Shown piece by piece: positions 20,046-23,335 of a DNA stretch of 23,335 nucleotides. The translations under genes and the position numbers were made by a program. The stretch's first letter is position 1. Each line of letters begins with the position of its first letter. The DNA lies in the NCBI GenBank assembly GCA_002379425.1, contig DFTH01000010.1, positions 1 through 23,335 on the forward strand. The letters run 5' to 3'. A model generated the notes under the pieces. That model did not search any database, was not told where the DNA came from, and worked only from the letters and a program-made list of their open reading frames with translations. Source of the DNA: Prevotella sp. UBA4217 (lineage in GTDB: Bacteria > Bacteroidota > Bacteroidia > Bacteroidales > Bacteroidaceae).

Positions 20046-22892
20046 TTACTTAACTACTACTTTTTTACCCTCATGGATATAGATGCCCTTTGCGGTGGGC
20101 TTGCCCGAGAGGCGCCGGCCGTCGAGTGAGAACCAGCCTTCGACTCCGGACTTTTCACTTTTCACTTCCTTGATGCCCGTAGCCGAGCCTGCGTCGCCGG
20201 CTGTCAGCCAGACGATGTCGATAGCGTCGGGCAGTGGCTCCTGAGCCTCGCCGCGCGTGGCTGAAGCGGTGCCCGTCAGAATGTCACCACTATACTCCAG
20301 ATAGCAACTGAAGGGGCGGAGCACCGTGCGGCGGCGGGCCTTCACGAACTGTCCGGCTGTCTGTCCGTCGTTGTCCTTCATCATAAAGCCGTAGATTGTG
20401 CCACCAGTCACCTCGTTGCTCGTGGCCTCCCATATCTTCTCCGCGTAGGTGCCGTGGAAGGTGAAGCCTGCGCCAGAGGGAGCCGTCTTCGGGTCGCTGC
20501 CGATGCTGATATCGACGCCGGGGAAGGTGATGTTCAGCAGGTCGTTCGAGGCCTCGAAGATATACGGTGTGTTGGCCTGCAGCGAGGCCTTGTTGGTGAT
20601 CTCCGTCATCACCGCCTTGTCCTCGTTGATGCCCGTAAACTCCCACACCTTGCCGTAGTTGAGCAGTTCCTTCGGGGCGTAGGGCAGGCAGACGGTCTGC
20701 TTCTTGCCCTTCGCAAACGAGCGCTTCAGCGCCACGTTCTTACCCGTGCCGTTGCTCAGAATGCTCACATCCTTGCCCTCGTCGATGATGTAATCCAGCG
20801 GCTCGATGTCGGAGGCGGAAACGTAACCGTTCCAACCTGCCTTGTATGTTCCCACGCTGCCACTGGGCACGTAGATCTTGCGACCTACGGCATTATTATC
20901 AAAAGCACGATATTCATATTTCGTCAATGATGGAGCAAAGATGGTGACCGATGTTAGGCCAGTACAATCCCTGAAGGCACCGTCACCGATGGTCTCCACG
21001 CTGGAGGGGATGGTGACCGATGTCAGGCCAGTACAATCCCTGAAGGCTTCGTTACCGATGGTCGTCACGCCTTCAGGGATGGTTACCGATGCCAGACCAG
21101 TACAAGCATTGAAGGCACTGTTACCGATGGTCGTCACGCCTTCAGGGATGGTTACCGATGTCAGGCCAGTACAACCTTTGAAGGCAAAGTTTCCGATGGT
21201 CGTCACGCCTTCATGGAAGGTTACCGATGTCAGGCCAGTACAACCATTGAAGGCACTTTCCCCGATGGTCTCCACGCTGCCAGAGATAGTGACCGATGTC
21301 AGGCCAGTACAACCTTTGAAGGCACTTTCCCCGATGGTCTCCACGCTGCCAGAGATAGTGACCGATGTTAGGCCAGTACAAGCATCGAAGGCACTGTTAC
21401 CGATGGTCGTCACGCCTTCAGGGATGGTTACCGATGTCAGGCCTGTACAATCCCTGAAGGCAAAGTTTCCGATGGTCGTCACGCCTTCAGGGATGGTTAC
21501 CGATGTCAGGCCAGTACAATCTTTGAAGGCACTTTCCCCGATGGTCGTCACGCCTTCATGGATGGTGACCGATGTCAGGCCAGTACAAGCATTGAAGGCA
21601 CTGGAACCGATGGTTGTCACGCTGCCAGAGATAGTGACCGATGTCAGGCCAGTACAACCAAAGAAGGCACTGGAACCGATGGTCGTCACGCCTTCAGGGA
21701 TGGTGACCGATGTCAGGCCAGTACAACCATTGAAGGCATAGTTTCCGATGGTCTCCACGCCTTCATGGATGGTGACCGATGTCAGGCCAGTACAACCATT
21801 GAAGGCAAAGTTTCCGATGGTCGTCACGCCAGGCTCGATGACGACTTTAATTATTAAATATTCTTTAAATGATGAAGGAAATCCATCACCCATAACTCCA
21901 TTGCCAGTTCTCTTGGTGACGGTCAGCGTGCCGGAAAAATCTAATGTTACATTTGTTTCACCGCTTTCCACTGTTATTGGAGAAAAGGTATTATAGGTAA
22001 TGTTAGTGAATTGGGCACTTGTCCATGCTTCGATATCAGCATCAGGCGAAAGATAAAATGCTGTATTATTATTAAAAGCCTCATTATCTATCGTCAAATT
22101 CGTGGGGTCAACGACTTTACAATAAACAGCCTCCAGACTGCTACAATTCTTGAAAGCAGATAGGTCTATTGACTGCAGACTCTTAGGGAGCGTCACGCAT
22201 TTCAGACTCGTACAGCCTAAAAAAGCACTGATACCAATGCTCGTCACACCCTCTGGTATCTCAATGGCCGTCAGACTACTACAACTATTAAAACAACCTC
22301 CAGATATAGATGTCAATTTTGTGCTCAAGATAGTGCATGCTTCAAGACCAGTACACTCCCAGAAGGCCTCACGCCCGATGGACGTCACGCTAACAGAAAT
22401 ATTAACTGACTTCAGGACACTACAACCCCTGAAAGTTCGTTCCCCGATGGTCGTCACGCTGGAAGGGATAGAGACCGATGCCAGTCTCTGACAGTATTCA
22501 AAAGCATAATCACCAATCGACGTCAGATGCTCGGGCAGCGTGATGGCTGAAAGACTTGTGCATGAATTGAAAGCCATAGAGCCGATCTCTGTCAGTTGGC
22601 TTCCTGTCAGAAATACGACATCCTTTAGATTCACGTGATTCTTGAATACATTTTTTCCGATGCGCGTGATACCACTATCAAAGACCAAATGCTCAACCAA
22701 CGTATTATTCCAGGGAACCTGGCCGGAGTTTGGCTTATCTGGTATAACGCCAGAACCCGTGAAGGTAAGTGTCTTTGTTCCTGTGTCGAAATTCCAAGTA
22801 ACACCCGAGGAAAATGTACCGCTAGAATTTTGCGCCCAGGCCGTCATGGTGGTGAGGAGCGTCAGCAGGATGATGAGTAGTCTCTGTTTCAT
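20046..22892 (-). CDS. BspA-like leucine-rich repeat surface protein (LRR_5)
   Basis: The 948-residue protein has a signal peptide (residues 1-20, ending TAWAQ). An early domain is followed by degenerate LRR_5 (Treponema pallidum-type) repeats to about 265, a linker with FSGTLTVTKRTGNGV at about 300-350, and about thirteen near-identical 23-residue repeats (CTGLTSVTIPEGVTTIGxxAF pattern) at about 354-650. The C-terminal region (about 650-900) resembles domains of other Prevotella BspA proteins. The last 45 residues (WFSLDGRRLSGKPTAKGIYI then GKKVVVK) look like a type IX-type sorting tail. BspA proteins bind fibronectin or other surfaces; this one's ligand is unknown. The repeats are also near-identical in DNA, indicating recent expansion. 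Two promoter boxes lie upstream, and a 43-residue gene follows 14 bp downstream. Confidence 0.92.
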   Translation of the reverse strand: MKQRLLIILLTLLTTMTAWAQNSSGTFSSGVTWNFDTGTKTLTFTGSGVIPDKPNSGQVPWNNTLVEHLVFDSGITRIGKNVFKNHVNLKDVVFLTGSQLTEIGSMAFNSCTSLSAITLPEHLTSIGDYAFEYCQRLASVSIPSSVTTIGERTFRGCSVLKSVNISVSVTSIGREAFWECTGLEACTILSTKLTSISGGCFNSCSSLTAIEIPEGVTSIGISAFLGCTSLKCVTLPKSLQSIDLSAFKNCSSLEAVYCKVVDPTNLTIDNEAFNNNTAFYLSPDADIEAWTSAQFTNITYNTFSPITVESGETNVTLDFSGTLTVTKRTGNGVMGDGFPSSFKEYLIIKVVIEPGVTTIGNFAFNGCTGLTSVTIHEGVETIGNYAFNGCTGLTSVTIPEGVTTIGSSAFFGCTGLTSVTISGSVTTIGSSAFNACTGLTSVTIHEGVTTIGESAFKDCTGLTSVTIPEGVTTIGNFAFRDCTGLTSVTIPEGVTTIGNSAFDACTGLTSVTISGSVETIGESAFKGCTGLTSVTISGSVETIGESAFNGCTGLTSVTFHEGVTTIGNFAFKGCTGLTSVTIPEGVTTIGNSAFNACTGLASVTIPEGVTTIGNEAFRDCTGLTSVTIPSSVETIGDGAFRDCTGLTSVTIFAPSLTKYEYRAFDNNAVGRKIYVPSGSVGTYKAGWNGYVSASDIEPLDYIIDEGKDVSILSNGTGKNVALKRSFAKGKKQTVCLPYAPKELLNYGKVWEFTGINEDKAVMTEITNKASLQANTPYIFEASNDLLNITFPGVDISIGSDPKTAPSGAGFTFHGTYAEKIWEATSNEVTGGTIYGFMMKDNDGQTAGQFVKARRRTVLRPFSCYLEYSGDILTGTASATRGEAQEPLPDAIDIVWLTAGDAGSATGIKEVKSEKSGVEGWFSLDGRRLSGKPTAKGIYIHEGKKVVVK
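20152..20165. repeat. 7-bp tandem repeat near the LRR gene 3' end
   Basis: Two tandem TTTTCAC units encode the KSEKS linker just before the C-terminal sorting-like tail. A related AAGTGAAGAGTGAATT stretch lies inside the porE-like gene at about 6585-6600. Confidence 0.7.
20941..21830 (-). repeat. About thirteen tandem 69-bp repeats in the LRR gene
   Basis: A 69-bp unit recurs in exact register: the mark ACCGATGT occurs at 20947 and 21016, and the last ACCGAT in register is at 21775, twelve periods later. Each unit encodes one 23-residue LRR. Units differ at a few fixed places only: IPEGV, IHEGV, ISGSV or IPSSV; TTIG or ETIG; the two residues before AF; and the pair before CTGL. The same period keeps the opposite strand open, which is not a real gene. 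Confidence 0.95.
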
Positions 22893-22918
22893 ATTGCTGG
22901 TGATTAATTATTCGGTTG

Positions 22919-22926
22919 CAAAGATA
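22919..22926 (-). promoter_or_regulatory. Proximal -7 promoter box for the LRR gene
   Basis: TATCTTTG followed by GC on the minus strand matches TAnnTTTG, 26 bp upstream of the LRR start codon, the usual distance in this window. No TTTG -33 at the right spacing is visible. Confidence 0.6.
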
Positions 22927-23049
22927 CGATAAAATTCTGATTAAACGAAGAGAAAAAGAAAAAACTTGGAGGTTTCGGATTTTTGGCATAAGAAAGTAAC
23001 TGATTATGGAAGATTCAAAGGTAGAATCATCGTTTCAGGGGTCTTGGTG

Positions 23050-23081
23050 CAAAGATAAAGGAAATATTTTATACCTCCAAA
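23050..23081 (-). promoter_or_regulatory. Distal complete promoter (-33/-7) for the LRR gene
   Basis: On the minus strand TTTG (23078-23081) precedes TATCTTTG (23050-23057) by exactly 20 bp, the full Bacteroidota promoter pattern. Transcription from it would reach the LRR start with a leader of about 150 bases. No other minus-strand gene lies between. Confidence 0.65.
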
Positions 23082-23111
23082 TTTTATCGGGATTATTTGG
23101 AGAGGTAACAT

Positions 23112-23295
23112 GGTTACACGGTTACACGGTTACATTTACCCAAATATAATTATATAACAAGGATGCTAAATAAATTATTAATAATATTATTAATTTAATT
23201 ATATATATAATTATAATTATATATATAATTAATATATAGGTGTAACTCTTCTTTTCTTTTCCAGATGTAACCACGTAACCGTGTAACCGTGTAAC
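23112..23295. repeat. Inverted repeat of GTTACACG octamers around an AT-rich core
   Basis: The left arm (23112-23135) is three tandem GGTTACAC-type octamers; the right arm (23265-23295) is their reverse complement (GTGTAACC units) and continues as GTAACTGC units to about 23308. The arms pair at 22 of 24 positions, or perfectly over 21 bases if shifted one unit (23275-23295). The loop of about 130 bp is very AT-rich. Nothing in 23100-23335 looks like a gene. Confidence 0.85.
23195..23232. repeat. 38-bp perfect AT-only palindrome
   Basis: These 38 bases are all A or T and equal their own reverse complement, centred at 23213/23214. An 18-bp perfect palindrome, ATTAATAATATTATTAAT (23177-23194), adjoins it directly. 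Both sit in the loop of the larger inverted repeat and could extrude as cruciforms or mark an easily melted site. Confidence 0.9.
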
Positions 23296-23335
23296 TGCGT
23301 AACTGCGTGACATGTCTTTTCCTGAATAAGGTTGA

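Noticed and set aside
20878..21741. A repetitive 287-codon plus-strand frame opposite the LRR repeats
   Set aside because: The 69-bp period is a multiple of three, so an open antisense frame is copied in each unit. No start, signal or family supports it.
20941..21830. A CRISPR-like periodic pattern
   Set aside because: The 69-bp units are contiguous and almost fully conserved, with no unique spacers; they encode protein repeats.
23122..23313. A 63-codon minus-strand frame at the right end
   Set aside because: It translates the octamer repeats and AT-only palindromes into Ile/Tyr-rich low-complexity sequence; no gene features.

Overview
The window looks like a chromosomal segment of a Bacteroidales bacterium, most likely a Prevotella-type genome of roughly balanced GC. 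The evidence is the gene content (a BspA-like leucine-rich repeat protein with a Prevotella-style C-terminal tail, a PorE-like type IX secretion lipoprotein, DUF5056/DUF6249-type proteins), several TAnnTTTG (-7) promoter boxes typical of Bacteroidota placed just upstream of genes, and scarce Shine-Dalgarno sites. I see no rRNA, tRNA, CRISPR array, insertion sequence or prophage.

Layout. 1-1240 (+): the 3' end of an amidohydrolase, translationally coupled to a zinc alcohol dehydrogenase. 1237-3830 (-): a housekeeping run, rsmF-like rRNA methyltransferase, thyA and folA; the last two are paired in one-carbon/dTMP metabolism. 3935-5770 (+): a four-gene overlapping operon of a DUF6249-like membrane protein, a PspC-domain peptide, an ECF sigma factor and a DUF5056-like membrane protein that is probably its regulator. 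5682-9865 (-): a PorE-like OmpA/PD40/TPR lipoprotein and topoisomerase III. 9937-10896 (-): a secreted DUF362 protein with its own promoter. 10992-16188 (-): a four-gene deoxysugar operon in the order kinase-isomerase-permease-aldolase. 16331-19583 (-): an AraC-type regulator followed by a GH3 lipoprotein glycosidase. 19584-20045: a gap holding two unlisted small genes and a 36-bp perfect palindrome. 20046-22892 (-): a large secreted BspA-like LRR protein. 22893-23335: a non-coding tail with promoters, octamer repeats in inverted orientation and AT-rich palindromes.

How the genes fit together. AraC regulator, GH3 enzyme, rhamnulokinase-like kinase, isomerase, MFS permease and RhaD-like aldolase form a plausible module for freeing, importing and splitting a 6-deoxy sugar, probably L-rhamnose. 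The order K-I-P-A matches the rhamnose operon known in Bacteroides, but the isomerase belongs to the L-arabinose isomerase (AraA) fold family rather than to RhaA, and the permease is an MFS protein. This is the most interesting metabolic feature. The surface LRR protein carries a tail like those exported by the type IX system, and the PorE-like protein is a component of that system.

A second theme is short-period repetitive DNA (7-16 bp units) at gene joints, at stop codons and inside loops or linkers of otherwise ordinary genes (folA, rsmF, sigma factor, porE, topB, LRR gene). The LRR gene also contains about thirteen near-identical 69-bp units that look shuffled from a small set of cassettes.
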